Source: Agromyces laixinhei (GTDB lineage Bacteria > Actinomycetota > Actinomycetes > Actinomycetales > Microbacteriaceae). From it: a stretch of DNA of 64,000 bases. The stretch is taken from assembly GCF_006337065.1 (NCBI RefSeq), contig NZ_CP040872.1, positions 1,116,001 through 1,180,000 on the forward strand, given 5' to 3'. The notes under the pieces are model-generated. The model was not told the DNA's origin. It worked only from the letters and a program-made list of their open reading frames with translations, and did no database searches. The first letter of the stretch is position 1, and each line of letters opens with the position of its first letter. Position numbers and translations under genes: made by a program. Shown here piece by piece: positions 46,073 to 55,279 of the stretch.

Positions 46073-46747
46073 TCAGCGACCCGGCGCGACGAGCCCCGTC
46101 TCGTAGGCGAGCACGACGAGCGCCGCGCGGTCGCGTGCGCTGAGCTTGCCGAGCAGCCGGCTGACGTAGGTGCGGGCGGTCGCCGGGCTCAAGAACAGTG
46201 CGGCCGCGATCTCGTCGTTCGTGTTCCCGCGACCGATCAAGGTGAGCACTTCGCGTTCGCGGTCGCTCAGCCCCTCGAGCGGCGTCTGGTCGGGCGGCGA
46301 TGCGGGACCCGCCGCCACCGCGCGCATCACCTTCGCCGTGATCGTCGGCGACAGCAGTGCGTCGCCCGCGGCGACAGTTCTGATCGCGGCTCGCAGGTCG
46401 TCGGGCGAGACATCCTTCAGCAGGTAGCCGGATGCACCGGCGCGGACGGCTTCGTAGACGTGGTCGTCCTCGTCGAAGGTGGTGAGGATGAGCACGCGGA
46501 TGCCGTCGAGCGCGGCATCCGCAACGATCGCCCGGGTGGCCTCGAGCCCGTCCATCACCGGCATCCGAATGTCCATCAGTACGACGTCGGGGCGCAGCTC
46601 CCGTACCCGCGAGAGCCCGCTGCGACCGTCGGCGGCCTCGCCGATGACCAAGATGTCACCGTCGCGCTCGGCGAGTGGGCGAAGGCCGGCGCGCACGAGC
46701 TCCTGGTCGTCGACGATCACCACGCGGATGGCATCGGGCCGGCTCAT
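46073..46747 (-). CDS. NarL/LuxR-family response regulator
   Basis: A 224-residue two-component regulator. The receiver domain has phospho-Asp D59 (VVLMDIRMPVMDG), the acidic pair DD near residue 13 and LILTTFDEDD. The C-terminal LuxR HTH (LSDREREVLTLIGRGNTNDEIAAALFLS) binds DNA. ATG 46747 overlaps the kinase stop (ATGA), so the pair is coupled. The target is unknown; the divergent multicopper oxidase operon is an obvious candidate. Confidence 0.95.
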   Translation of the reverse strand: MSRPDAIRVVIVDDQELVRAGLRPLAERDGDILVIGEAADGRSGLSRVRELRPDVVLMDIRMPVMDGLEATRAIVADAALDGIRVLILTTFDEDDHVYEAVRAGASGYLLKDVSPDDLRAAIRTVAAGDALLSPTITAKVMRAVAAGPASPPDQTPLEGLSDREREVLTLIGRGNTNDEIAAALFLSPATARTYVSRLLGKLSARDRAALVVLAYETGLVAPGR

Positions 46748-47922
46748 GCCTCGCCTCCCGCCTGCGCCGGGATCTCGACCGTGACGGCGAACCCGCCGGG
46801 CGCGGCCCGCGCCGTCACGGTTCCGCCGAGCAGGGCGACCCGCTCCCGCATTCCGCGGATTCCGGCGCCGGTTCCGGATCCGGATGCCGCAGAGCCCTGC
46901 CCATCGTCGACGATGCGCAGGGCGAGCAGCCCGTGCTCGGCCCGCGCCGTCACATGGACCGTCGTCGCGTCGGCGTGTCGGAGCACGTTCGTCAACGCCT
47001 CCTGAACGGTGCGGTAGGCGGTGGCGTCGACCGCGGGCGAGAGCGCGTCGGATGCGACATCCAGCTCGGTCTCGACGTGCAGTCCCGCTTCGCGCGCTGC
47101 GGCGAAGAGCGGATCCAGCGCGGCGAGGCCGAGCACCGGCATCGGGGTCGCGGTGTCGTCGCGCAGTACCTTCACGGTGCGGCGGAGTTCTCGCAGGGCA
47201 TCCGACATCGCCGCACGCACGCGGTCGAGCGCCGTTCGAGCGGCCTCGTCGTCGCGCCCGGTCGCCTCGGCGGCGACCCCGGCGTGCAGCGAGGCGACCG
47301 AGAGGGTGTGGCCGATCGTGTCGTGCAGGTCGCGGGCGATCCGCACACGCTCTGCGTGCATGCGGGCGTCCGCGGCGTGCGCCTCCTCGGCCGCGGTGAG
47401 ATCGGCGATCTGCGCCGAACGCTCGCGAGCTTCCCGCGTGAGGCGCACCGCGGCACCGAGCGCGATGGCCGCGGCGGCGAGCGCGAGTTCGGTCACGAAG
47501 GTGTAGCCGTTGAGCTGGCCCGCAGGCTCGGATCCATCCATGCGGAAGAAGGATGCGACCGCGATCAGTACGGCGGCGGCGCCCACCGCCCAGGCGGTGC
47601 GGCGCATCTCGGCGGCGGAGTACAGCGCACCGACGGCGGGGAGGACCATTCCGATCGGCGGGAAACCGGCCGTGTAGTAGGCGAAGATTCCGACGATCGT
47701 GACCGCGAGGATGAGCCGGGGAAACCGCCGGCGCAGCAGCAGGACGCCCCCGAACCCCGCGGCGCAGAGATAGCCGCCGAGGGAGGAGCGGCCGACGGGG
47801 TCGGCCGCGATCACGACCGAGATCACGAGCGCCACCGCGACGGCGAGCCCGGCGTCCGAAAGTCGCGCGTCGAGGCGCGACCGCTTCGCCGAGGGTGCAG
47901 CGGGGGCCGGGCGGTGGGTCAC
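46744..47922 (-). CDS. HisKA_3-type sensor histidine kinase
   Basis: A 392-residue membrane kinase. The N-terminal ~165 residues hold about five membrane helices with no large extracellular sensor. The dimerisation/phosphoacceptor segment has H200 (ERVRIARDLHDTIGHTLS), followed by a HATPase_c domain (QEALTNVLRHA, DDGQG, GIRGMRERV). GTG 47922 is the start. The lack of an external domain suggests sensing within the membrane. Confidence 0.93.
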   Translation of the reverse strand: MTHRPAPAAPSAKRSRLDARLSDAGLAVAVALVISVVIAADPVGRSSLGGYLCAAGFGGVLLLRRRFPRLILAVTIVGIFAYYTAGFPPIGMVLPAVGALYSAAEMRRTAWAVGAAAVLIAVASFFRMDGSEPAGQLNGYTFVTELALAAAAIALGAAVRLTREARERSAQIADLTAAEEAHAADARMHAERVRIARDLHDTIGHTLSVASLHAGVAAEATGRDDEAARTALDRVRAAMSDALRELRRTVKVLRDDTATPMPVLGLAALDPLFAAAREAGLHVETELDVASDALSPAVDATAYRTVQEALTNVLRHADATTVHVTARAEHGLLALRIVDDGQGSAASGSGTGAGIRGMRERVALLGGTVTARAAPGGFAVTVEIPAQAGGEA

Positions 47923-47974
47923 GTATCCAGACTACGAACCCGATGCGGTCGGCGCAGTCGATTCGAGACTCACG

Positions 47975-48000
47975 CCGGTGTCGCTTCGGGGCGACACCGG
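47975..48000 (+). promoter_or_regulatory. Palindrome between the kinase and the copper-oxidase operon
   Basis: CCGGTGTCGC-TTCGGG-GCGACACCGG is a perfect 10-bp inverted repeat in the 175-bp divergent gap. A candidate operator for the adjacent response regulator or a hairpin; no assay evidence. Confidence 0.4.
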
Positions 48001-48097
48001 GGTCGCCCCGCGATGTTGCCGGCGTCGACCGACGGTGGTTCGAGGTGACGATTCGGCACCGATGTGGGCGGGCCCGGCATCCTGAAGCCTTGGCGGC

Positions 48098-48520
48098 ATG
48101 ACGAATCCCACTGAATCCACCACCTCTCGCCGGCCGCTCCCCTGGTTGCTGATCCTGGGACTGTCGTCGCTGTCGCTGCTCTGGCCGCTCACCGCCCTGA
48201 CCGGGATCGCGGGCGAGGGCGCCCCACGCGCGTTCCTCATCCTGGGCATCATCGCGGTCGTGTGGGTCGGCACGGTCGGCCTCGGCAGGGTGCCGCACCC
48301 GATCCTCACGCTCACCCTCACCGGCGTCACCTCAGGGTTCATCGCACTGGTGCTGGCCGGAATCGTGCCGGGCGGCGGCGGCCCGTTCGGCGGCACGGGC
48401 ACGCTGTGGTCGATCATTCCCGCCCTCGCCATCGACGCGGCGTTGGGTGCGATCGCCGGACTCGCGGCCGCCGGAATGCAGCGGCTTGCCGCACTCGTGC
48501 GCGCCGGAGGCGACCGGTGA
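48098..48520 (+). CDS. Small four-helix membrane protein
   Basis: A 140-residue protein with four hydrophobic segments (about 15-37, 42-62, 68-88 and 103-127) and a glycine-rich loop (GGGGPFGGTG). No metal-binding His/Cys cluster is seen. Its stop overlaps the multicopper oxidase start (GTGA), so the two are co-translated. I do not recognise the family. A role in membrane anchoring or metal handling for the oxidase is possible. Confidence 0.7.
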   Translation: MTNPTESTTSRRPLPWLLILGLSSLSLLWPLTALTGIAGEGAPRAFLILGIIAVVWVGTVGLGRVPHPILTLTLTGVTSGFIALVLAGIVPGGGGPFGGTGTLWSIIPALAIDAALGAIAGLAAAGMQRLAALVRAGGDR

Positions 48521-50022
48521 TCGGGCGCCGGCGCAAGCCCGCGATCGCCACCGCGACGCTGGTCGTGGCCGCCCTCGCGCTCACCGGGTGCGACTCGATC
48601 TCGGTGACGAGCGTGGCCGAGCAGAACTTCGTGAACGAGCTCGCGATCCCGCCGCTCGCGCCGTCGACGGTCGAGAACGGTGTGCGCACGTTCCAGCTCA
48701 GCGCGCAGACCGGCGAGACCGAGTTCGCGGGGGTGGACGGCGAGTCCGAGACCTGGGGCTACAACGGCGCGCTGCTCGGCCCGACGCTGCGGGCCGCACG
48801 CGGAGAACAGGTCGCGGTCGAGGTCGCGAACCAGCTGCCCGAGGCGACCAGCGTCCACTGGCACGGCATGCACCTGCCGGCGAAGATGGACGGTGGCCCG
48901 CACCAGATGATCGCGCCGGGCGGCACCTGGCGACCGACCTGGACGATCGACCAGCCGGCGGCGACGCTCTGGTATCACCCGCACCCGCACGGCGAGACCG
49001 AGGAGCACGTCTACCGCGGGCTCGCGGGTCTCTTCCTGCTCGACGACGATGCGAGCCTCGCGGCCGAGCTGCCGAGCGAGTACGGCGTCGACGATCTGCC
49101 GCTCATCGTGCAAGACAAGGAGTTCGACCGCGACGGCGAGCTCGTGCTGCGACACGACGGTTCCGAGCCCGGAATGCTCGGCGACACGGTGATGGTCAAC
49201 GGCACGGTCGGCGCCTACCGGGAGGTGACGACCGAGCGGGTGCGGCTGCGGCTGTTGAACGGCTCGACCGCGCGCACGTACACGTTCGAGATGCCCGACC
49301 GGTCGATGACGATGATCGCGAGTGACGGCGGCCTGCTCGATGCTCCCGTGGAGATGGATCAGGTGCGGCTCGCCCCGGGCGAGCGCGCCGAGGTCGTCGT
49401 CGGGTTCGAGCCGGGGGAGACCGTGCGGCTGCACTCCGCGAAGACGCAGCTCGGCGGCATCGCGGTGCCGTTCGCGTCGGGCGGCAACGACGAGTTCGAC
49501 GTGCTGGAGTTCCGTGCCGCTGACACGCTGATGCCGTCGCCCGAGCCGGCATGGCCGCAGTCGTCGGATGCCGCGACCGACGCGTTGCACGAGCACGAGG
49601 CATCCGTCACCAGACCCTTCGTGCTGAACACCCGCGAGATCAACGGTGAGCAGATGGACATGTCGCGCATCGACGAGGTGGTGTACGTGGGTGACACGGA
49701 GGTGTGGGAGGTGCGCAGCTCCCAACCGATCCCGCACAGCTTCCATATCCACGACGTGCAGTTCCGCGTGCTCTCGATCGACGGGGAGGCGCCGCCGCCC
49801 GAGCTCTCGGGCCGCAAAGACACCATCTATCTGGAACCGGATCGCGAGTATCGGCTGCTCGTGCGCTTCGAAGACTACGTCGATCCCGAGGTGCCGTACA
49901 TGTATCACTGCCACATGCTGCTCCATGAGGATGAAGGGATGATGGGCCAGTTCGTCGTCATCGAGCGCGGCGACGAGGCCGCCGTGCGGGCCCCGGAGCA
50001 CGCCGGGCACGCTGCCTCGTGA
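48517..50022 (+). CDS. Lipoprotein multicopper oxidase (CueO/SufI-like)
   Basis: A 501-residue secreted three-domain cupredoxin oxidase. The N-terminal signal ends in lipobox ALTGC, so it is anchored outside the membrane. All four copper-binding segments are present: HWHGMH (~114), WYHPHPH, HSFHIHDVQF, and HCHMLLHEDEGMM with T1 Cys C465. It is therefore likely an active oxidase, for Cu(I) or other reduced substrates. There is no Met-rich CueO insert. GTG 48517 overlaps the upstream membrane gene; start choice also fits the signal peptide. Longer upstream readings lie inside that gene. Confidence 0.92.
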   Translation: MIGRRRKPAIATATLVVAALALTGCDSISVTSVAEQNFVNELAIPPLAPSTVENGVRTFQLSAQTGETEFAGVDGESETWGYNGALLGPTLRAARGEQVAVEVANQLPEATSVHWHGMHLPAKMDGGPHQMIAPGGTWRPTWTIDQPAATLWYHPHPHGETEEHVYRGLAGLFLLDDDASLAAELPSEYGVDDLPLIVQDKEFDRDGELVLRHDGSEPGMLGDTVMVNGTVGAYREVTTERVRLRLLNGSTARTYTFEMPDRSMTMIASDGGLLDAPVEMDQVRLAPGERAEVVVGFEPGETVRLHSAKTQLGGIAVPFASGGNDEFDVLEFRAADTLMPSPEPAWPQSSDAATDALHEHEASVTRPFVLNTREINGEQMDMSRIDEVVYVGDTEVWEVRSSQPIPHSFHIHDVQFRVLSIDGEAPPPELSGRKDTIYLEPDREYRLLVRFEDYVDPEVPYMYHCHMLLHEDEGMMGQFVVIERGDEAAVRAPEHAGHAAS

Positions 50023-50034
50023 AGGCGACTCCGA

Positions 50035-50064
50035 TTGGCGAAGTCGGCGCCGATCGCCTATAGT
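50035..50064 (+). promoter_or_regulatory. Promoter of infA operon
   Basis: TTGGCG (50035-50040), an 18-bp spacer and TATAGT (50059-50064). The untranslated leader would be about 120 nt. Confidence 0.6.
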
Positions 50065-50191
50065 TGACCCTTGGTGTTCTGCCTGCCCGTTTCGGCATGC
50101 CTGACGACCCGTGACACGTCGCGGATTCAGCGGCCCGGCGAGCGGAACCATCGCACGACCAGCATCCCAAACTCCAAGCGATAGTGAGGCT

Positions 50192-50413
50192 ATGGCCAAG
50201 AAAGACGGCGTCATCGAGATCGAAGGCTCGGTCACCGAGGCCCTCCCGAACGCGATGTTCCGGGTGGAACTCACGAACGGGCACAAGGTTCTCGCGCACA
50301 TCTCGGGAAAGATGCGCCAGCACTACATCCGCATCCTCCCCGGAGACCGCGTGATCGTCGAGCTGAGCCCATACGACCTGACGCGCGGCCGCATCGTCTA
50401 CCGCTACAAGTAA
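50192..50413 (+). CDS. infA: Translation initiation factor IF-1
   Basis: A 73-residue S1/OB-fold protein that occupies the ribosomal A-site during initiation ([20 protein letters not shown] ... [12 protein letters not shown]). Length and sequence are canonical. It precedes rpmJ, as in most actinobacteria. Confidence 0.98.
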   Translation: MAKKDGVIEIEGSVTEALPNAMFRVELTNGHKVLAHISGKMRQHYIRILPGDRVIVELSPYDLTRGRIVYRYK

Positions 50414-50481
50414 GGGCTGTTCGGAAAGTAACGGCCCGCGGCATCCCGCGGGTACGAGGACAGCGAAATCAAGGAACAATC

Positions 50482-50598
50482 GTGAAGGTCAACCCCAGCG
50501 TCAAGCCCATCTGCGACCACTGCAAGGTGATTCGCCGCCACGGCCGCGTCATGGTCATCTGCAAGTCGAACCCGCGCCACAAGCAGCGTCAGGGCTAG
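50482..50598 (+). CDS. rpmJ: 50S ribosomal protein L36
   Basis: A 38-residue zinc-binding protein with ligands C11, C14, C27 and H32 ([16 protein letters not shown] ... [13 protein letters not shown]). GTG 50482 has AAGGA upstream. It is the zinc-containing (C+) form. Confidence 0.96.
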   Translation: MKVNPSVKPICDHCKVIRRHGRVMVICKSNPRHKQRQG

Positions 50599-50644
50599 GC
50601 GCCGGGCGCATCGCGCCCTGCATCCCCACAACTGAATACATCGG

Positions 50645-50716
50645 CAACGCCAGATCCGCCGGCATCATCGGATGCCGCGGGGACACCTCGGGTCGGAGGC
50701 CCGGGCACCGGCGTTG
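50645..50716 (+). promoter_or_regulatory. Folded leader before rpsM
   Basis: CAACGCC (50645-50651) pairs with GGCGTTG (50710-50716), enclosing GGCATC/GATGCC. It lies in the 154-bp gap between rpmJ and rpsM and is a candidate r-protein autoregulatory structure. Confidence 0.35.
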
Positions 50717-50752
50717 TTCCACACCTCCACTTCGAAACAGGAGAAGCCACAC

Positions 50753-51127
50753 ATGGCACGTCTGGCAGGAGTCGACATCCCGCGCGAGAAGCGCGTGGAG
50801 ATCGCACTGACGTACATCTACGGCGTCGGCCGTACGCGAGCACTCACCACGCTCGCCGACACCGGCATCGACGGAAACATTCGCGTGAAGGATCTCAGCG
50901 ACGAGCAGCTGCTCGCCCTCCGCGACTACATCGAGACCAACTTCAAGGTCGAGGGCGACCTTCGCCGCGAGGTGGCCGCCGACATCCGCCGCAAGGTCGA
51001 GATCGGCTCCTACGAGGGCATCCGCCACCGTCGCGGACTCCCGGTCCGAGGCCAGCGCACCAAGACCAACGCACGCACCCGCAAGGGCCCGAAGCGCACC
51101 GTCGCCGGCAAGAAGAAGGCTCGCTAG
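50753..51127 (+). CDS. rpsM: 30S ribosomal protein S13
   Basis: A 124-residue protein of the 30S head ([22 protein letters not shown] ... [14 protein letters not shown]). Normal length. ATG 50753 has CAGGAG upstream; the longer in-frame reading from 50672 is not S13-like. Confidence 0.98.
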   Translation: MARLAGVDIPREKRVEIALTYIYGVGRTRALTTLADTGIDGNIRVKDLSDEQLLALRDYIETNFKVEGDLRREVAADIRRKVEIGSYEGIRHRRGLPVRGQRTKTNARTRKGPKRTVAGKKKAR

Positions 51128-51170
51128 GCCCCGGCCGGCGAACCAGCGCCTCTAGGATTCAGGAGAAATC

Positions 51171-51569
51171 ATGGCAGCACCCAAGGCGGCAACACGCAAG
51201 CCGCGCAAGAAGGAAAAGAAGAACATCGCCGTGGGCCAGGCCCACATCAAGTCGACGTTCAACAACACGATCGTCTCGATCACCGACACCAACGGTGCCG
51301 TGATCAGCTGGGCCTCCTCCGGTGGCGTCGGCTTCAAGGGCTCGCGCAAGTCGACCCCGTTCGCCGCGCAGCTCGCCGCCGAGGCGGCCGCGCGCCAGGC
51401 GCAGGAGCACGGCATGAAGAAGGTCGACGTCTTCGTCAAGGGCCCCGGTTCCGGCCGCGAGACCGCGATCCGCTCGCTCCAGGCCGCAGGCCTCGAGGTC
51501 GGCAGCATCAACGACGTGACGCCTCAGGCGCACAACGGATGCCGCCCGCCCAAGCGCCGCCGCGTCTGA
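51171..51569 (+). CDS. rpsK: 30S ribosomal protein S11
   Basis: A 132-residue platform protein ([23 protein letters not shown] ... [18 protein letters not shown]). Normal length. CAGGAG lies before ATG 51171. rpsD, which follows rpsK in some actinobacteria such as M. tuberculosis, is absent here. Confidence 0.98.
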   Translation: MAAPKAATRKPRKKEKKNIAVGQAHIKSTFNNTIVSITDTNGAVISWASSGGVGFKGSRKSTPFAAQLAAEAAARQAQEHGMKKVDVFVKGPGSGRETAIRSLQAAGLEVGSINDVTPQAHNGCRPPKRRRV

Positions 51570-51575
51570 TTCACT

Positions 51576-51626
51576 CCCGGCGCTCGAGGAGCGGTTCGTT
51601 TCGGCGAACCCTCCTCGATCGCCGGG
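51576..51626 (+). terminator. Very stable hairpin between rpsK and rpoA
   Basis: Three stacked stems: CCCGGCG/CGCCGGG, CGAGGAG/CTCCTCG and GGTTCG/CGAACC, around 20 bp in all with a TTTCGG loop and one small internal loop. No T-run follows. It probably modulates read-through or mRNA stability between S11 and the RNA polymerase alpha subunit. Confidence 0.65.
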
Positions 51627-51706
51627 ACATCCGTTCTCTCACACAACTCAAGATCCTCGTACTTGCAGGTGTCATATAGCGGACACCCTGCCGAAAGGAA
51701 TCAACA

Positions 51707-52693
51707 GTGCTGATCGCACAGCGCCCGACGCTCACCGAAGAGAACATCTCGGAGTTCCGTTCGCGTTTCGTGATCGAACCCCTCGAGCCGGGCTTCGGTT
51801 ACACCCTGGGCAACTCACTCCGTCGCACCCTCCTCTCCTCGATCCCCGGCGCAGCCGTGACGAGCATCCGCATCGACGGTGTGCTTCACGAGTTCTCGAC
51901 CGTTCCGGGCGTGAAGGAGGATGTCACCGAGATCATCCTCAACATCAAGAACCTGGTCGTCTCCAGCGAGCACGACGAGCCGATCACCGCATACCTGCGC
52001 AAGCAGGGCTCCGGTGAGGTCACCGCCGCTGACATCTCCGCTCCCGCGGGTGTCGAGGTGCACAACCCCGAGCTCGTCATCGCGACGCTCAACGACTCGG
52101 CCAAGTTCGAGCTCGAGCTCACGATCGAGCGCGGCCGCGGTTACGTCTCGGCCAGCCAGAACCGCAACGAGTACTCCGAGGCGGGCCAGATTCCGGTCGA
52201 CTCGATCTACTCGCCGGTGCTGAAGGTCACCTACCGCGTCGAGGCCACCCGTGCCGGCGAGCGCACCGACTTCGACCGTCTCGTGGTCGACGTCGAGTCG
52301 AAGCCGGCCATCACGCCGCGCGACGCGATCGCCTCGGCGGGCCGCACCCTCACCGAGCTGTTCGGCCTGGCCCGCGAGCTGAACACCGCTGCCGAGGGCA
52401 TCGAGATCGGCCCCGCGCCGGTCGACGCCGTGCTCTCGAGCGAGCTCTCGATCCCGATCGAAGACCTCGACCTGTCGGTGCGCAGCTACAACTGCCTGAA
52501 GCGCGAGGGCATCAACACGGTGTCGGAACTCGTCGCCCTGTCGGAGTCGCAGCTCATGAACATCCGCAACTTCGGCCAGAAGTCGGTTGACGAGGTCAGG
52601 GACAAGCTCACCGAAATGGGCCTGTCGCTGAAGGACTCCGTCCCCGGATTCGACGGCGCCCACTTCTACACGGGCTTCGACGACGAGAACTAG
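51707..52693 (+). CDS. rpoA: RNA polymerase alpha subunit
   Basis: A 328-residue subunit. The N-terminal assembly domain ([29 protein letters not shown]) and C-terminal activator/UP-element domain ([23 protein letters not shown]) are both complete. GTG 51707 has GAAAGGAA upstream. Confidence 0.98.
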   Translation: MLIAQRPTLTEENISEFRSRFVIEPLEPGFGYTLGNSLRRTLLSSIPGAAVTSIRIDGVLHEFSTVPGVKEDVTEIILNIKNLVVSSEHDEPITAYLRKQGSGEVTAADISAPAGVEVHNPELVIATLNDSAKFELELTIERGRGYVSASQNRNEYSEAGQIPVDSIYSPVLKVTYRVEATRAGERTDFDRLVVDVESKPAITPRDAIASAGRTLTELFGLARELNTAAEGIEIGPAPVDAVLSSELSIPIEDLDLSVRSYNCLKREGINTVSELVALSESQLMNIRNFGQKSVDEVRDKLTEMGLSLKDSVPGFDGAHFYTGFDDEN

Positions 52694-52741
52694 GCAGACC
52701 TCGCGGTCGCCCAACAACCCCCACCTACTGGAGAGAACGAA

Positions 52742-53266
52742 ATGCCGAAGCCCACGAAGGGCCCCCGCCTCGGAGGCGGCCCCGCCCACGAGCGGTTGAT
52801 GCTCGCGAACCTCGCTGCAGCGCTGTTCACGCACAAGCGGATCACCACCACCGAGACGAAGGCCAAGCGCCTCCGCCCGCTGGCCGAGCGTCTCGTGACG
52901 TTCGGCAAGCGCGGCGACCTGCACGCGCGGCGTCGTGTGCTCGCCGTCATCGGCGACAAGACCGTCGTGCACGAGCTGTTCACGGTCATCGCGCCCCAGG
53001 TCGCCGACCGTGAGGGCGGCTACACCCGCATCACAAAGATCGGCAACCGCAAGGGCGACAATGCACCCATGGCGGTCATCGAGCTCGTGCTCGAGCCCGT
53101 GACGCCGAAGAAGCGCGCAGCCAAGCCCGCCGAGGCACCCGTCGCCGAGGAGGCTCCGGCCGAGGAGCCCGTGGTTGAGGAGACGCCCGACGAGGTCGTG
53201 ACCGAGGCCGAGGCCGCAGTCGACGAGGCCGCCGGCGCAGCGGAAGAGCCTGCTGAGGCCAAGTAG
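52742..53266 (+). CDS. rplQ: 50S ribosomal protein L17 with acidic C-terminal tail
   Basis: A 174-residue protein. The first ~120 residues are canonical L17 ([21 protein letters not shown] ... [23 protein letters not shown]). The last ~50 residues are Ala/Glu/Val-rich and acidic ([12 protein letters not shown]). The tail is typical of actinobacterial L17. GGAGAG precedes ATG 52742. Confidence 0.97.
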   Translation: MPKPTKGPRLGGGPAHERLMLANLAAALFTHKRITTTETKAKRLRPLAERLVTFGKRGDLHARRRVLAVIGDKTVVHELFTVIAPQVADREGGYTRITKIGNRKGDNAPMAVIELVLEPVTPKKRAAKPAEAPVAEEAPAEEPVVEETPDEVVTEAEAAVDEAAGAAEEPAEAK

Positions 53267-53280
53267 CCTCTTGCTCGTTC

Positions 53281-53317
53281 ACGAAGGACCCCGGTGCCCC
53301 GCGCCGGGGTCCTTCGT
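53281..53317 (+). terminator. Terminator hairpin after rplQ
   Basis: ACGAAGGACCCCGG pairs perfectly with CCGGGGTCCTTCGT across a 9-nt loop. There is no long T-run, but the 14-bp stem 15 bp after rplQ fits an actinobacterial terminator. Confidence 0.75.
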
Positions 53318-53336
53318 CATGCCGGCGGCGTCCGTC

Positions 53337-53342
53337 TAGGCT
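53337..53342 (+). promoter_or_regulatory. -10 element of leaderless truA transcript
   Basis: TAGGCT, 6 nt, then GTG 53349; no ribosome-binding site. Confidence 0.45.
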
Positions 53343-53348
53343 GGCACG

Positions 53349-54341
53349 GTGACCGAGCACGACCCGTCGACGCAGCGAGAAGCCGCTCCCGAAACCCCCG
53401 TTGCGCGTGATGCTTCAGGTCCGCGCGAAGCTCGCGACGCCGCGTCGCATGAGGGGATCGTCGTGCGACTTCGCCTCGGCATCGCGTACGACGGTACGAA
53501 CTTCAACGGCTGGAGCCGCCAGCCGGGGCAGCGCACGGTCCAAGGCGTGCTCGAAGACGGGCTCGCGACCCTCTTCCGGCGCACGGGCTTAGCTCCGAGG
53601 CTGACGGTGGCCGGGCGCACCGATGCCGGCGTGCACGCGATCGGGCAGGTCGCGCACCTCGACGTTCCCTTCGACGCGTTGCGCGCGGTGACCCGTCCGC
53701 GACGGGGCCATCCGGCCGAGGCCGCGGGCGAGGCCGACGTGCTCGCGCGACGCCTCACCGGCATACTCGGCGCCGGCGCCGATGTCGTCGTCAACGGCAT
53801 CGATCGGGCGCCCGACGGGTTCGACGCCCGGTTCTCGGCGTTGTGGCGACGGTACGAGTATCGCGTCGCCGATGCATCCGCTCGCCGCGACCCGCTCGAG
53901 CGCCACCGCACCGTCGTCATTCCGCGTGCCCTCGACGATCAGGCGATGTCGACAGCGGCCGAGCAACTCGTCGGACTGCACGACTTCGCCGCCTTCTGCA
54001 AGCCGCGCGCCGAGGCGACCACGATCCGTACCCTGCAGTCCTTTCGGTGGCGGCGCTCTGACGACGGCACGCTCGTGGCGTCACTGCAGGCCGACGCCTT
54101 CTGCCATTCGATGGTGCGCGCGCTGATCGGCGCCGTGGTGGCGGTGGGGGAGGGTCGGCTCGAGGTCGGAACGCCGGCTGAGTTGTTGCGGGCGGCGGAG
54201 CGCACGAACGCATTCAACGTCATGCCGGCGAAAGGCCTCGTGCTCATCGAGGTGGGGTATCCAGACGACCACGAGCTCGAGACGCGAGCGACGCAGACGC
54301 GCGCGCGCCGTCGACTGCAGGTGCAGCCCGAGCAGGCGTGA
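53349..54341 (+). CDS. truA: tRNA pseudouridine(38-40) synthase TruA
   Basis: A 330-residue enzyme converting U38-U40 of tRNA anticodon arms to pseudouridine. Catalytic Asp D92 is in AGRTDAGVHA, with FDARFSALWRRYEYR and FCHSMVRALIG. An N-terminal extension of ~38 residues and a C-terminal basic tail make it longer than E. coli TruA (270). GTG 53349 is supported by a leaderless -10. In many actinobacteria it follows rplQ, as here. Confidence 0.94.
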   Translation: MTEHDPSTQREAAPETPVARDASGPREARDAASHEGIVVRLRLGIAYDGTNFNGWSRQPGQRTVQGVLEDGLATLFRRTGLAPRLTVAGRTDAGVHAIGQVAHLDVPFDALRAVTRPRRGHPAEAAGEADVLARRLTGILGAGADVVVNGIDRAPDGFDARFSALWRRYEYRVADASARRDPLERHRTVVIPRALDDQAMSTAAEQLVGLHDFAAFCKPRAEATTIRTLQSFRWRRSDDGTLVASLQADAFCHSMVRALIGAVVAVGEGRLEVGTPAELLRAAERTNAFNVMPAKGLVLIEVGYPDDHELETRATQTRARRRLQVQPEQA

Positions 54342-54362
54342 GGGGCGTCGTGTGCCGGCCCG

Positions 54363-55108
54363 TCACCGGTCGAGAACGTACGGCGCCGACTCCGATCCGG
54401 CCGGTTCGATCGTCGAGGCGAACGCGCGAAGCTCGCGTGCGAACGCCATGGGTCGAGTCATCGGCAGGTAGTGCCCGCCAACGGGGGCGACGACGAGGCT
54501 CGAGTCGGAAGTCGCGCTCAGGAATCGGCGTTCCTCGGCACGGAAATGGTCGAAGCGGCCGTTCACGAATCGAACGGGTCCGGCATACGCCGCGAGGTCG
54601 TCGAGCGGGCGCACTGCGCGCAGGGCGGCGACGACGTCGGGAATCACCTCCGACGCGATGCCGGCGTGCGCGATCGCCTCGGCCGTGCGGCGGGGAAGTA
54701 CGGCGCGCAGGACACGGGCGCTGACCCGTTCACCGCCGTCGGACCAGCTCGAGAGCATGCGATGCGCGGCGAGGAACGGCGCGGTCGTGGCCCGTGTCGC
54801 GCATAGGTGGCACCCGCGACGACAAGACCGGCGACCCTCTCGGGTTCGCGTGACGCGGATGCCATCGCCGCGTAGCCTCCGAGCGAGTGACCGACCACGA
54901 TCGCGCGCCCGCCGACGCGGTCGATCGCCTCGAGCACGACCTCGCCGGCTGCTTCGAACGAGAAGTGCTGCCCGCGGCGGGAGCCGTGACCCGGCAGATC
55001 GACCGCCGTGGCGACCGACTCGGGAGGCAGGTGATCGATCACCTCGACCCAGGCGGCACGATTCAATCGGATTCCGTGGACGAAGACGAATGACGGGATG
55101 TGGGACAC
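54363..55108 (-). pseudogene. Frameshifted alpha/beta-hydrolase
   Basis: GTG 55108 has an excellent GGAGG. The first ~100 codons give a lipase/esterase-like hydrolase: oxyanion loop VFVHGIRLNRAAW and nucleophile elbow GHSLGGYAA. The frame breaks near 54800. The remainder continues in another frame (TAPFLAAHRMLSSWSDGG ... to the TGA at 54363), supplying the acid (NGRFDHF) and His (VGGHYLPM) of the triad. The intact protein would be about 247 residues. All three triad regions survive, so the break is recent or a sequencing error. It is divergent from a TetR regulator with shared operators. Confidence 0.75.
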
Positions 55109-55119
55109 GGGGTTCCTCC

Positions 55120-55161
55120 GGTTCCGGGTGAGATGGGACGGGTTCCGGGTGAGGTGGGACG
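55120..55161 (+). repeat. Tandem 21-bp direct repeat in divergent promoter region
   Basis: Two adjacent 21-bp copies (GGTTCCGGGTGAG...GGGACG) differ at one base, just upstream of the hydrolase start. Confidence 0.8.
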
Positions 55162-55193
55162 GGCCGGGCTCACCGAGCGATCCTCGGTAGAAT

Positions 55194-55215
55194 CGCAACG
55201 CAACGTTGCGTTGCG
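55194..55215 (+). promoter_or_regulatory. Perfect 22-bp palindrome, TetR operator candidate
   Basis: Half-site CGCAACGCAAC followed directly by its complement, with no mismatch. It is centred about 95 bp from the hydrolase start and 75 bp from tetR, the classic place for a divergent TetR operator. Confidence 0.65.
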
Positions 55216-55250
55216 TCCTGTCGAGTCTGTCAGGCATCCGGAATCAATGC

Positions 55251-55266
55251 AACGCCACGTCGCGTT
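55251..55266 (+). promoter_or_regulatory. Second, weaker TetR operator candidate
   Basis: AACGC-C-ACGT-C-GCGTT: a 16-bp palindrome with one mismatched pair, sharing AACGC with the 55194 site. It abuts the likely -10 of tetR (TATATC, 55266-55271), so binding would give autorepression. Confidence 0.5.
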
Positions 55267-55279
55267 ATATCCTCAGACG

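Noticed and set aside
46073..48298. One 741-residue ORF that would fuse an upstream segment to the response regulator
   Set aside because: Only the last 224 residues are protein-like. The upstream part is the histidine kinase read in the wrong frame, and ATG 46747 overlaps the kinase stop normally.
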